Source: Scolanthus callimorphus
Taxonomy: Eukaryota; Cnidaria; Anthozoa; Actiniaria; Edwardsiidae
Reading direction: 5' to 3'
DNA length: 64,000 bases
Assembly: GCA_033964015.1 (NCBI GenBank)
Contig: CM066919.1
Location: 1,860,001-1,924,000 of the forward strand
The first letter of the stretch is position 1; every line of letters starts with the position of its first letter. Position numbers and translations under genes: made by a program. Shown here in pieces: positions 1-60,877 of the stretch. The notes beneath the pieces are model-generated. The model searched no databases. It was not told the DNA's origin and was given only the letters and a program-made list of their open reading frames with translations.

Positions 1-1463
1 GCTGTACTACATAACATTTTTTATTAGGGATACACTCATCAGAGAGCCACTCAGAACAATTCACACCTAAACAAAATGTTCAACATCCAAATTCCTTATT
101 AGGGCAATTCCACATGAGACATTGAAAATCAAAAAATGGAAAAAATAATATCTATCATAAAGCAAACTGCTGGAAAAAGACATCAATGGCTTAAATCATT
201 GGGCATAGGCTTCTTGTCTAAAAAAGATTAAATCTGGAAGTTTTATTAGGAATTTTGTGGTATTTTTTCAATTTCGCACAATAATTTTTTAACAGAATTC
301 ATGCTTTTGAAGCATCAAAAGTACAGTATTTATTCTTTCAAATGTTCTAAATTGTCTTAAAATCTTTAGTGGAAACCTTGATGCTTATTTTATAACAAAG
401 CTGAAAACTTTCCAGCAACATACGACACCAACAAAGAAGTTACAAAATGGCTATCCCAAAAAGTGTAACGTCCGCAACAATTGATGTAATGTCCGCAACA
501 CATTCTTTTATTTGTAAAATCTTCCAATGCAATGAATGTTGAAATTTTTTCTAGCAGCATGAATACTTGATGATTAACCAAAAAAGTAAACTTCCTTATT
601 TCTAATAAAAGTTTGAAAAATCATGAGTTTTCATTAAAAGAAATGGTTGTTTTCTTTCGTAATGTCAACAACACATTGAAAAAAATCAAGGCAGGCTCTG
701 AAAAAGGAGGATCTGAAAAAAGTCCTTGTGTTTGGTATGAGAGGGCCATTAAACTCCTTTTAAACCTTATTATAGGATACTGATTGCATTTTTAAAGAAT
801 TCACAGCCATTTGTAATTCTGAAAGTAATTGTCTATGGATGTAATGTCCACAATATGGAATGACCCATTATTAACTTGAGTACAGTACATTATTCATAGT
901 GCTTTGAAGTACAAGTGGAAAGTAATAGATTGTATTACTATAAATACCTTATTAATAATCCCTCCACTTTCAACAACACCCTCAGCACCAACCAGTACCA
1001 AGTTTACTTGCTCTATAATGTACCTGCACAAATATATTATCATACCATGCATCTCTTTTCACATAGCTGGAAGGGCCGTAGTTTGAAAGATTTAAACAAC
1101 TAAGTACCAGGGATGTACTATAGGAGCCAAAATGGCTGGGGGGGGGGGGCTGTAAACAACAAGAAATTTGGCAGAACGTACAGTAGATCAACAACCTGTG
1201 GAATCATCTCGGTTTTAGTTCTCTTATGGAAGCACAAAACCAGGTACGAACGATTCTTTGGTTTATAAATTTGTATTTATCTTTAGCTTTGGCCCCACCT
1301 CAAAACATGGGTACACATGTAAATTCAGTTTTGTTAAATTTTTTTCTTAATGTTCACAATATTTTTCTTCTAAAAAAAGGGGAGGGGGTCACATGCACCC
1401 CAGGACCCCTCCCCCCATAGCTACACACCTGCAATATTGCAGGCACAAGCAGCCAAGCCTTAC
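1..1463. other. Intron of EIF2B1, no gene seen
   Basis: AT-rich sequence left of the last EIF2B1 exon in the window. I searched both strands for the expected next exon (the region after DSAVG, normally with a GAEGVVENGG-like motif) and did not find it. Only short unsupported open frames and a C/G homopolymer near 1140 and 1380-1415 are visible. Confidence 0.6.
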
Positions 1464-4400
1464 CCTACTGCTGAGTCTAGTATAACTGTGGATGGAATGC
1501 CATATTCTTTGAGTTGATCATGCATCAAGTATCTAGGATAAGAAAAATGTTGCCGTCATTAAAAACACTAGACTTCAAATAAAACTCAAAAGCCACAGAA
1601 AGACAAGCTCCTACCCTGACTTATCAGGTGCGGACTCTGTGATAAAAACATTGAATCTCTTCTTTTGATCGGCAGCCATTTTGAGAATTCCCAGCACAAC
1701 CCGAGATCTTGAGTGTGTAAGAATGGTCTGACAGGAGAAAGAAATTGTATTTCTAGAATGACATATTTAATAAATGGGTCAGCGCACATAATGTTGCTGT
1801 GGAATGCATTTTAAGTGAGTGGGCCTCCTGTGGTGTCATGACCCTCAAAGAAAGGTTCAAGAAACAGTTTTGGCCATCTATTGCAGCCTCATATTTTATT
1901 ATCCTTGCCCAGTGAACAGCAAGGACAACCATTTCCATTGGACAACTAATGAATGTTCACAAGATGATAATGTTATCATAGAGGTCATATAACATGATGA
2001 ACTCATTGCTATTACTGGGATAACAACTTTTGAAGTTGCAGCACAAACATTCTATAAATTCTCTACTGTATGTTTCTTGATGGACAAATTGTGTGATATT
2101 TTTTGGAAAGTGAAGCATGATCCAGAGTAAATGGATGGCTGGAATGCAGGCTACCGGTGCTTAAGGTCTGCTTGCTACACATTGTATGGGATTGTCAAGT
2201 CATAATAATTTGTTATTGAGTGTATGAAAGTTTGCTTGTTAACAACAAAAGCTTTATGAAATAACATAAGGAATGGCTTACAGCTCCATCTTTGATGAAT
2301 GAGTCACTCAACCTTGCGATCTTTTGCCGAGCTGATGCTGCTCTTTTGAGGTACAGCTGACCTGGAGAGCACAAATAACTTAGGCAGTTGTGACTTAACA
2401 GGTTTTGGCAGGAACTAAGAGCATCATTAGAAAAATGTACTAGACAAAAAGTCTACTGAATTATAAGACGAGACCCTTTATCAATAAAGAACATATTACT
2501 GTTACCTCTCTCAACAAGAACTCTTTTACATTCCTTGAAATCCTAAGGGAAAAAAAGTTTATAAATCAATTACCAGACAATGGGATTTCATTAATTACTA
2601 CAGAAAAGCCTTTTAAAGTGTTCCTTCCTAAATTTCAGCTGTCCCTTTCACTCTCGATCGTACCTCACTTTGCGAGAGGAGACATCTGAATTCACCATTG
2701 GATTTTCTTATCCATTATGTAATCACAGCCAAGTAAAAACTGATACTTTTTACAATGTTTCCAAGACAACACACACCTTCTTCAACACTTGCGGCACCTG
2801 GTTGTCTGGCTTGGGAATTTTCACAAGATTTTTTGCTTGGGAGAGCATGCATTGTCATGGAATTGTTAACCTGCACATCTTACTGAGAAACACAACCAAT
2901 CAGATTCTACTGACTGATTTTGGGCCAGTAATTATGTAATGGATAAGAAAATTTTGGGGTGAATGCAGACGTTTCCTCTCTCAAAGTGAGGTATGATTGA
3001 GAGTGAAGGGACAGCTGGATTTCAGACTATTCCTCCCTGAGGTTATGAATATCTTTGGAATAATGGCAGTAGTGATCAGAGTACCAAACTCTTCCAGACT
3101 GCTCAATACATTTAGGTAGACTTACACTGGAGTAAAATTACTGAAGTCAGATCCACTGGCAATGCATTATACTCACAGGGTTATCAAGTGCTGATAATGT
3201 GATAAACCTCAAGAACAGCTCACATCCTGATGACACAGAGGTAACAGCATGGTCTGTCCTGGTGAGTGCTTCTATGACTTTCTGAAGGTTGTCACGTAGT
3301 TCAGACAAAGTCTCAGCTGTAACAAAGACAAGAAGTATCTACTGACATGTACCTGTTAACAAGTGAGAAGTAGTTTCCCTCCTGTCTTATGCCAGTATGA
3401 GGGGAGAGTGTGAAAGCAGTGCAAGGCACCATTTGTTTTCCATTGAGCATGCACATGTTAAGTCTTCCAGCACCTTGAGATGACAATTATATACTGACAC
3501 TTCTTGTTGACTTCTGGCCTATATAATCCATAACTATAGATAAACTAGCGGAGCAACTGCAGAATACCCACTTGTGTCTGGCTATACCTTCCCAAAAACA
3601 TGGTAACTTCTTTTTATTTTTATTTGATTAGTTTCACCTTACTAGATACAAGGGAAAAAAATGCAGACTATATACAACCTAAATAGGCAGGGGCGCCACG
3701 AAAGCGGTAAGCCAATTACTGTGGTCCTGGAAACTTGTCAATTGGTCAATGCATCAACTGGTTCAATATGTAAACTTGTCAATGCGTCAACTCCTTACTT
3801 AGTCCTCTCAAGCGCACTGTGGAGGCTATGTGAATAATGAATTAGTTATCTCCAGCACGTTCAACGCATTGATTTAAGCACAGGGAAAAATTGCTTAACA
3901 CATTAATGGCTTTGGTAGCGTGTTTTCATTAATGTGTGAAAAATGTTAATGGGAAGACCACACTTTCCCATTAATGATGTTAATGGGAAGACCACACTTC
4001 CCATTAATGTTATAGTACATTAATGGAAAAACGCTACCAAAACCATTAATGTTTTTACGCAATTTTTTCCTGTGAAGGGTATAGCTATACGTGAGGGGGT
4101 ACAATGTATTTAATCTAGCCAAACTAGCAACTCAAAAAGTGATCCAGAAAATGTTATAAACATTCACTAGCATAATATTATGCTTCTAGAGGTTGAAAGC
4201 TCTCGCTTTATTACAAACAAATGAAAGTGTTCAAAGTTCCTGAAAATGTTCAAAACATTCAGTAGCATATGTGACCCAGCGCGCGAAAACATACTTAAAC
4301 GATATAGCGTTTAACGATATGAACGTTCACCAAACGTTCACTGACCGTTTGAACGTTCATGCTACTGTAAACGTTCAAACGATCTAGCAGAGCGTTTGTT

Positions 4401-6928
4401 TTTCCAATCCGATCGTTCAAACGATTTGGCAAAGCGTTCAAACGTTTAGGGTAAACGTTCAAACGTTGTGAGACAACGTTTAAACGTTCAAACGAGCGTT
4501 AGTCGGAACGTACAACTTTCATTTGAATTTAAGCAGAGAAAATGTTTAATCTTTATAAAAGTACGAATAGAATTGACTCATACATTTGATACAGTAATCA
4601 AGCGAATGTTTCACACTTGATTTGTAGGATCACTGTGCAGCAAAAACTAATCAATAGTATTTATTCTACAAACAAACTAGTAAAACTCTACGAAGCGATG
4701 TTCATGCGGTGAATATTTTTTTATTGCATCAAGAATGCCCGGAAAAAGGCCGCTAGCCTTTTAAAAATCATCTTGTGTCTTTTCGTCTTGTTTCTCTCCT
4801 TCTCCATGTAAAAAAAATATGAAAAAGTAGATTAGCGCGTCGCAAGCTTGCTCTGGCTTTTCGATGTTTCGCCTATATTTTAGTAGATCGTGCAGAAAAC
4901 GTCGCACTGCATAAGCACGAAAAAATATTATCTCCGCTGTAAGTCTACTCGTGAAGAATTTACTTGAACTCGACAGTTCCGTTTTGTCATCCTACTGTAG
5001 AAAACTATTAGAGTTATTCTAAACAAAGGTTTCCCGGGAATACGAAAGAAACAACAAAAGAACAAAACAATGGAAGGTGAAAGGTTTTTCATTCTGAATT
5101 TGTAATTAGCGTGACATTTCACTCGTTCGCAATCATGTTCCACGTGCAAACGGAGCGGGCCTCGAAACGTCTGATTGTTTTGAAGTAGTTCATTCCTGCA
5201 AACCAGAAAGAACAACATTGGAAAAGATAATATTGTCCCAGCATGAGATAAATGTGATGAAATTCACTCAATGCGATCAATATGTTTCCGAAGCTGCGAA
5301 GACAAGAAGTGCGCGACTCCCAAGGTGAGTTTGTTTACGTTTTCTTTAAAAGCAGTCAAACCATTTCCCGGGCGTAAAAAACTAAAAAAACAGAGCTCTG
5401 CCTCTGTTCTCCAGGCCATTCCATTTTTAAGCCGAACCCCCCCTACGGAAGAGCTCATTTTCTTTAGTAACCCCCTCGGAAAAAGGGCCTGTTTTGGATT
5501 GCACCCCCTCGGAAAAAGACTACGGAAGAGGCTATTTTTTATTCCACCCCCTCGGAAATACCCACGGAAGAGGCTTTTTCTTATTGTACCCCCTCGGAAA
5601 AACCTACGGAAGAGCCTTTCTTTCCGTTTGACCCCTCGGAAATGGCCATTTTGCTATACCCCCTAGGAAAACTTCTTCTGTAGGGGGGGTGCGGCTAAAA
5701 AATGGAATGGCCCTCCGTAAACACTGGTTTCTTTATTGTTGTTCTCTACTGAATGTTTTATTTGGCCAGAACTCAAACTAAAGTTTTAAATCTTTATCAT
5801 CAAGTATAATATCACTTCGTTCTACTCGTTTCTAAACAGCTTGAGAAAGCTCGCTAATGTATCGCTATATACCGGTTTTGACGGCAAGAGTTTCTTCAGA
5901 GCGGGCGTATCTGCATCTCATCTTTACCAACATCATTGTTTGTACATCACTGATTCGTAAGTACGACATCGTTTAGCTGTCTTACGAGAGATCGTTTAAC
6001 GATCAAGGAAAACGTTTGCCCGAAATCAGTGAACGTTCAAACGATCTTAGTGAACGTTAGTTTTCCATGTCTAACCGTTCAAACGCTCAGCCAAATCGTT
6101 CAAACGGTCCGCTAGATCGTTTGGTGACCGTTCACCAAACGTTTGTTTTAAACGTTAAACGCTAAGTCGTTTAGGTATGTTTTCGCGCGCTGGGTCACAT
6201 ATTATTCTAGAAAGCACTGTTATGAAGGTGACCCAGTCGTCTCTAAAGAAAAAGAAAAGCACACGCGCTAAGGATCATGGTCAGGAAGAGGGAGACAATG
6301 GGAATGCACGCCGTCACTAGAGACCATGACCGGGAACGATTCGGGTTTATGAAGGAGGAGGCATGGGAAGCTTCTTGGCTGAAATTCATATAACTAGTGA
6401 CAAAGCAATCAATGTCATTAATTGCATTTCCTTTATCAATATTTCGAATGTAAGGTCATATAAAAGTTAATATGTACATAATATTAATTTATTTTAGACT
6501 GATCTAATGCATTGTAATCTTTATTATAGTTGTTTTCTTTTTGTAGTGTATAACCTTGTTTGTAATATAAATATGTGCTAATAAACTGAACTGAACTGAA
6601 CTTTAGGCGTAGACAGACGAATTAATATCAATTTCCGATGTAATTTCTAGGATACACCCAGGTCGCAAGTACACTGTACCAGTATAAGCCAGTGCACAAA
6701 AATGCTCTTTTTCGAGAACGCTCGATCGCTAACCTTGAGTGGTGTTCATGAACTGTATCAGCGTGTGAATGGCAGCCACCGCTGCACTCATCCCAGGATC
6801 TTGGTCTATACATTGTCCGAAGAATGCTAACGATTCTGGAAATAAGAATGGAAAATCAGCATTCGGTACAATGTCTCCACAACCCTCTGAAACACAACGA
6901 ACAAAATACATGTACCTTCGACCTCCAT
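1464..6928 (-). CDS. EIF2B1: Translation initiation factor eIF2B subunit alpha, 5' seven coding exons (partial at left edge)
   Basis: eIF2B is the guanine-nucleotide exchange factor for eIF2; the alpha subunit is part of its regulatory core, which senses phosphorylated eIF2. Exons in gene order are 6916-6928, 6734-6835, 3177-3316, 2506-2542, 2282-2361, 1615-1727 and 1464-1532. All have AG/GT borders and all phases join. Recognisable stretches are [74 protein letters not shown] and [11 protein letters not shown], in the same order as the human protein. The first exon is only 13 bases (ATG plus MEVE) and was chosen because it restores the family's N-terminal length and the phase. The reading ends with a good GT donor at 1463, so the C-terminal third lies beyond the left edge. 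Intron 2 (2836-6733 region) carries several transposons. I am confident of the identity; the tiny first exon is an inference. Confidence 0.92.
2637..3016. mobile_element. Foldback/MITE-like element in EIF2B1 intron
   Basis: The left end, AGCTGTCCCTTTCACTCTC at 2637-2656, is matched inverted by GAGAGTGAAGGGACAGCT ending near 3016. The similarity continues inwards through the TACCTCACTTTG / CAAAGTGAGGTA block, giving about 45-bp imperfect terminal inverted repeats. There is no convincing target-site duplication and no coding capacity. Confidence 0.6.
3879..4074. mobile_element. Short CACAGG-type MITE, 3-bp AAG target duplication
   Basis: The 196-bp element starts CACAGGGAAAAATTGC and ends GCAATTTTTTCCTGTG, and is flanked by AAG at 3876-3878 and 4075-4077. 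It contains internal inverted copies of CATTAATGG-type words. It shares its termini and the AAG/CTT target with the large element at 51525-54380, so the two belong to one family. Confidence 0.75.
4270..6199. mobile_element. Non-autonomous DNA transposon with TGTGACCC ends, TA target duplication
   Basis: The 1.93 kb element begins TGTGACCCAGCGCGCGAAAA and ends with its inverse complement, flanked by TA at 4268-4269 and 6200-6201. Both ends hold many palindromic words of the type AAACGTTCAAACG over 200-250 bp (4300-4510 and 6000-6170), possibly arrays of transposase or architectural binding sites. No transposase-like reading frame is visible. A second element is nested inside at 5413-5714. Confidence 0.8.
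5413..5714. mobile_element. Nested foldback element with CCCCCTCGGAAA repeats
   Basis: GGCCATTCCATTTTTAAGCC at about 5414 is matched inverted by GGCTAAAAAATGGAATGGCC ending near 5713, giving ~35-bp inverted termini. Between them a degenerate unit, ACCCCCTCGGAAAnnnCTACGGAAGAGGC, is repeated about six times. The long open frame across this block is a by-product of the repeats. Confidence 0.65.
6474..6603 (+). mobile_element. 3' end of a non-LTR retrotransposon
   Basis: AT-rich 3' tail ending in AATAAACTGAACTGAACTGAACT. A short terminal microsatellite after an AATAAA-like signal is typical of CR1/L2-type LINE 3' ends. No coding part is preserved here. Confidence 0.45.
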
Positions 6929-9084
6929 CTTGAATCTTTGAGAACCCGCTGACCACATGGCTTACAGTCTCGGATAACAAAGGAAGCCCAAACGAAAATT
7001 GATTCCAGACTGTCACTCTTTTTCACCACAAGGACATTCATCGAAGTGGCATTTTCTTCCCTAGTGCTCCTGAGGGAATTTAGGTGAATATTCCTTCCCT
7101 TTACATGTGGAAATTTACGGAAAAGCCGAGTTTGTCGCTGGGAGATGGAAGACAGAAAATTAATTACCGACAAGAGAAAATCATTTTCTCTTGTTTACCG
7201 ATTATCATATGTGGTTTTTACTTGTTCTGTCTATAGTGCAGTGATTACATTTTTAGTCCGATTGCTAAAAAGAAAACAATAACTAAAATACCCCGCAGTT
7301 AATACATTTATCGAGCAAATAGGGATAAAATATTTTTTCAGTTTCTTTATTTGTCATTGCGGCTAGAACCCCAACCCAAGTTTCACCCGGGTCCTTTCTA
7401 TCCCACCCTAGCGCGCAAAGATGCTACACGGAGTGAGCGTCATGATCGATGAAAGGAAACCATTCAGAGACAACGTCGACACTCTTAGCAGAAAAATAAT
7501 AATAGTCTTGTCAAAATGTAGCCTCCTCCCCAGGCTACTCGGCGCGCCTGTCACGCTTTGCCCGGCTATGACGTCATTGGCTTTTGCTGCCCGCCCGACT
7601 CAACCTCGTCCCCAGAGTCTTCTCGATTGTTTTTCAAAATGGCGGTCTCAAAGAAGACCCTGGGGGAGGCTGAGTCACGTGACTATTGTTTGAGGACATG
7701 AGAATGAGGTTTGTCCTTTGTTTCGAAACGGTCATGTGACTCAGCCTCCCCCAGGGTCTTCTCTGAGCTAACCGCCATTTTGAAAACGACCGAGAAGACC
7801 CTGGGAACGAGGTTGCGCCCGACTTTAAGAGCGGTCGCCATGTTGGAAATCATGGAGCTGACATAAGAGGGGTAGCCTGGGGACGAGGATAGTCAAAATG
7901 ATGAGAACCAGGCGCGGGTTGTTCAAAGGTGGATTAAATTTAAACCAGGTTTAGTTCTGAAGAAAACGATCGAGTCACCATGGTAATTAATCCTGGATTA
8001 GTGCTAAACCACTTTCGAGCAACCGGACACAGGCGCGTAGGTGCCTTTAAGCATTTAAGCCCCTTAACAAATTTTTGGTGATTTTTTTTAAGGACTAAGG
8101 CATGGTAAAAGGACTAATTCAAGTTTTGTAGCGACTGAGAGGCAGTTTCTAAGGCGGTTGCATTGAATTGGGTCCACATAAAATTACTTTTTACATGAAG
8201 GTAAATTTTGGTTAACATAGGTCAACAAATTTTGATCGCGGGCTTAAAGGTGAAAAATGCCTAGCTACGCCCCTGAGAACCAGTTCAGTTCGGTTGCTTT
8301 TCAGAGAAATTTCAACTTTGAGTATCCAAATAAACCCTTACTTCGCATGGCAGGAGTGAAGACGAAGAAAGGCGTATCCATACGAAACCAGAACAGTGTC
8401 GCGTAGACCAGTTCGTGTCGGTAAAGCGACCGAATTAGCGTACGGGAACCGAACTATTTTTATCTTCTTCGTCCGTCCGTCCGTCTTACCCGTCTTCGTC
8501 CGTCCGTAACCCGCCCAATACAAAGGCACTCGATAAATGATTGACATGATGCATAACTCCCAATGCTGATAACACACATAGGAAATACTTCAGTTCGATT
8601 CAGTGTAATCCCGGCAATACATTTATTCTCCATTTTGCTGGGCAAATTTACAACTCTATAAATATCATGCAAATCATCTTCATTATATTAAAGGCATGTT
8701 AAATTTCTGCCATCTGGTCAGCCAAGCGAAGCCTTTTTTATTTATATCCTCTGAGGAAACCATAACGAGCATGCACTCAGGCAAGTGTGTGTAACGCTAG
8801 TAAACACGTGAAAGATTTGTTAAAAATTGCACTCAGGCCGTCACATTGTTTTGCCTCTTCCTATACGACTGTTTGTCCTTGCGTATGAAGTAACCGAACT
8901 CCAAAGCAAACCGTTCTTATCACGTGATCACCTATTCGATTTCGATGTCACGTGATCTATCCGTTTGTTTGACACGTGATCACTCATTTTGTTTGCTCCC
9001 TTGTCATTGGTTCCCTATGTTTGTGTAGTCGTGCACATCCCTTAGATTGTCTGACGAACAGACTGGCTCCATTGTTACGCTGTC
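6929..9084. other. Intergenic region between BLTP2 3' end and EIF2B1 5' end
   Basis: The interval should contain the EIF2B1 promoter (immediately above 6928) and the BLTP2 3' UTR (below 9085). I see no third gene. The only structured feature is the foldback element at 7600-7832. Confidence 0.5.
7600..7832. mobile_element. Palindromic foldback element
   Basis: CCTCGTCCCCAGAGTCTTCTCG is answered by CGAGAAGACCCTGGGAACGAGG. A longer inner pair (CCCTGGGGGAGGCTGAGTCACGTGAC near 7660-7682, its inverse near 7733-7760) makes most of the unit one large hairpin. It includes a CAAAATGGCGG word on one arm and the reverse on the other. Confidence 0.65.
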
Positions 9085-58007
<48,923 letters not shown>

Positions 58008-58024
58008 CTGCAGTAAGAAACATA

Positions 58025-58154
58025 AGAAGTGTTGCATATGTTGCTGCATGCATGCACGTGTTGTTGTATCAAACCACATGGATCATCTGATGCATGCATG
58101 CACGTGTTGTATCAAACCACATGGATCATCTGATGCATGCATGCAAGTGTTGTA
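58025..58154. repeat. Left part of the 43-bp satellite
   Basis: About three units of GATGCATGCATGCACGTGTTGTATCAAACCACATGGATCATCT directly left of the transposon. It is continuous with the array at 62385-63115 on the other side of the insertion. Confidence 0.9.
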
Positions 58155-58320
58155 CTACGCTTCTCATTTGAGCGTGACGCGACTCAGGTTTCGATGTCAC
58201 GTTTTGATGTCAAAACTTTGACGTTTCCATTGGCAACGCTCATGTTTCAAACAGCCTTGTGCGCGCAGCGACATACTAATATTTGGCAACAAATTCTCAG
58301 CGCGAATACGTATCTGAACA

Positions 58321-59404
58321 TGGCTGACAGAATAAATGCTAATGGAAGGACTTACATTAACGGGAAAGCGCTTTCTACCGATATGAGGAAATCATTAGTT
58401 GATGAAATAGTCAGACGTGGTGGCGATATTATATCTGGTTATTTCCCAGGTACATTTTCCGATGTTGCGACAGCTACGAAAGTGAGCAGAAACACCGTAA
58501 GAAAAATATGGCAACAAATGCACACAACCCGTTCTCTAGAGCCCCGTAAACACAGTGGTGGAAACCCTAGTAGTCTTACTGCTGGCGACTTGCTACTTAT
58601 TGAGACAATGAAGAAAGAAAGACCAACCGCTACTCTGAAAGAGATCCACGAGTCTTTGGAAGAGTTTGGCGATATCCCAAACGGAACTTCGATCGCTGGT
58701 ATTTCGCGCGCAATCACTAACGGTCGTATGCTTTCAGGTCTTTAATACTCATGGAAAAAAGTCAGTTCTCTTGCTACGGAGAGGTTTACTGTTGAGAACA
58801 TGGCATATACACAAATGTTTATTGACTACATCAATTCAAAAGATCCATATAAGCTAAAATTTTCGACGAGTGTGGTTTGAAGCTGCCGCATCATGGAAAG
58901 CGTTTGTATGGACACGCTCCAATAGGAGAAAGGTGCATTGAATTTCTACGATACCACGACTCTCCAAACATAACTGTGAATCTCTTGGCAGGGCTGAATG
59001 GTGTTGAATATATGAACACCGTGAATGGTGCCTCGGACACTCTGGAATTCCTTCAGTTTTTCGCCGAAGCCGGAAAAGCTGGAAATATTCACACGGGAAG
59101 GCCTGCACTCGAAGTAGGAGATGTAGTTATTATGGACAATTGTCCAACACATCACTACCACGGCGGAGCAGCTTTACATTACTGGCTTAGCGATCGGAAC
59201 ATTGAACTTGTGTATACCCCGACTTACTCTCCAGATTTTAACCCTGTTGAGTTTAGTTTTAACAAAATGCGCACTGTTATGCGCAACGAACTGTGGAAAA
59301 CTACAAATAAAAACATTGTTGTTGCTGCCTACGAAGCTGCCGAAACTATTTCATCACACGACATGGTTAACTTTTTCAGATACACCTCCTACATCAACAT
59401 TTAA
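58321..59404 (+). pseudogene. DD37E transposase, IS630/Tc1-mariner superfamily, interrupted
   Basis: The likely start is ATG 58321 (MADRINANGRTYINGKALS). Residues 15-70 form a paired-box-like helix-turn-helix (VATATKVSRNTVRKIWQQM). The catalytic part reads FDECGLK, then VVIMDNCPTHHYH (Asp at 59135-59137), then TYSPDFNPVEFSFNKMR (Glu at 59249-59251). There are 37 residues between the last two acids, giving a DD37E signature. An in-frame TAA at 58743-58745 ends the first segment. The reading continues after it as YSWKKVSSLATERFTVENM, and one base is then missing in the T run at 58860-58864. An intron is an unlikely alternative because the GTCTTT donor is poor. The frame upstream of 58321 lies in the terminal repeat and is not counted. 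Confidence 0.85.
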
Positions 59405-59868
59405 AGACAAAAGAAGCTGAAATATAATGTCATGTCTTTGTATACATCAAGTATTTTACAGTAAAACAACATCAATCAAACTGATTCGTTCTGTTTCCCT
59501 GTGCACGTGAACGAACTGTGGAAAACCACAAATAAAACGTTGCCTTTACGGAGTTGCAATTCCATCAAGCTACATGGTTAAGAGAAACTGAAATAATAAT
59601 ATTAAGCTTTTACAAGGAAAACAATCGACTGATTAATTCAACGATCGTTTCCTTGATATGTTTATTTGCTTTATAACATGTACAAACTAAATAAATATGT
59701 CTAAGCGTTCTGCTAGCAGTTCTATTCAACTAGAGTTTTACAACCACCTGAATATACTCCCTTGTGAACATATTTCAAAGTCCTTTCTTCTCAAATGTAA
59801 TTTTGGATCTTAAAGCTAACTTTGTGATGTAAATCAAACGAGTCTGCTTCGTTAGCGTTCTGCAAGTA

Positions 59869-60420
59869 CAGTCGAAGCTCTCGTAAGCGACCACCTCGGG
59901 AACTGAAAATTCCGGTCGTTAACGGAGCTGGTCGCTTACGAGAATGGCTCTCGTAAGCGACCACCAAGCGGCTTCCTACTTGAACAATAGGTGTTGGTCG
60001 CTTACGAGAGCTTAGTACAATAAATATAGAAAATATCATGTGATACTAATGTTTAAAATAGTTTGATTTATTTCCCGACTTTAATTAAGAATAGATAACC
60101 GCAAATATGTACATAAAAAATATGTAGAAAATAGTATTTCACTGGTGCAGCTTGTATCAGTTTAGATATTTATGAGGTGATGACTGATGTTTTAAAGACA
60201 AAAAGTACTGTGGTCGCTTACGAGAGCTTAAAAACAATAGAAAATCTCTGTTGGTGATTTGAAATTGTGGTCGCTAACGGAGCTGGTCGCATCGATAAGG
60301 CGGTCGCTTACGAGAGCTTAAAATAACAGAGTTTATGTGACATTTCAAACGGGGTTTCGGGAAAATGGCCGTTACGGGAGCTGGTCGCTACGAGAGCGGT
60401 CGCACAGAGAGCTTCGACTG
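59869..60420. mobile_element. MITE nested in the transposon, CAGTCGAAGCTCTC ends, TA target duplication
   Basis: CAGTCGAAGCTCTCGTAAGC at the left and GAGAGCTTCGACTG at the right are flanked by TA at 59867-59868 and 60421-60422. Eight or more GGTCGCTTACGAGAG / CTCTCGTAAGCGACC words occur in both orientations. The 552-bp element is non-coding and younger than its host. Confidence 0.85.
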
Positions 60421-60877
60421 TAATACTATAGTAGTTCTGTTCATTGTTTTACAATTACCTGAATAGATAATGTTGACTTTGTGAGTAGTAGACTAAATCA
60501 AACGACAGAAACGAATCGGCCTCAGGATTCTGTTTGGTAACAGTTCTGTTGGTAACAGTTCGCCTGAATAAACAAAGTTGAGTGTTTTCTTTGCAATTTG
60601 AACATTGAGTCGAGACAGTAAAACTATAACAGATTTATCAAACAATGTGCGCGAGGCTCCTGGAGATAACTTTGTGTATTTCCTGTGAAAAATTCTCTGA
60701 TCCACATAAGTTATTTACAAGAAATTCGCAGTATTCTCTAGTAATAACTACAACGAAAAACAACATGCAAAGTTTCAAGGGTGCGGATAGAGAGTAGACT
60801 AAAGTTATTTCTTGCAAACACTATTTAGTCCCATCAAAGCCTGTGCCGCAGCTTCCTCGGCGTCTTCAATAGAAGCA

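Noticed and set aside
5271..5666. 131-codon plus-strand frame
   Set aside because: It runs through CCCCCTCGGAAA repeats of a nested foldback element and has no recognisable domain.
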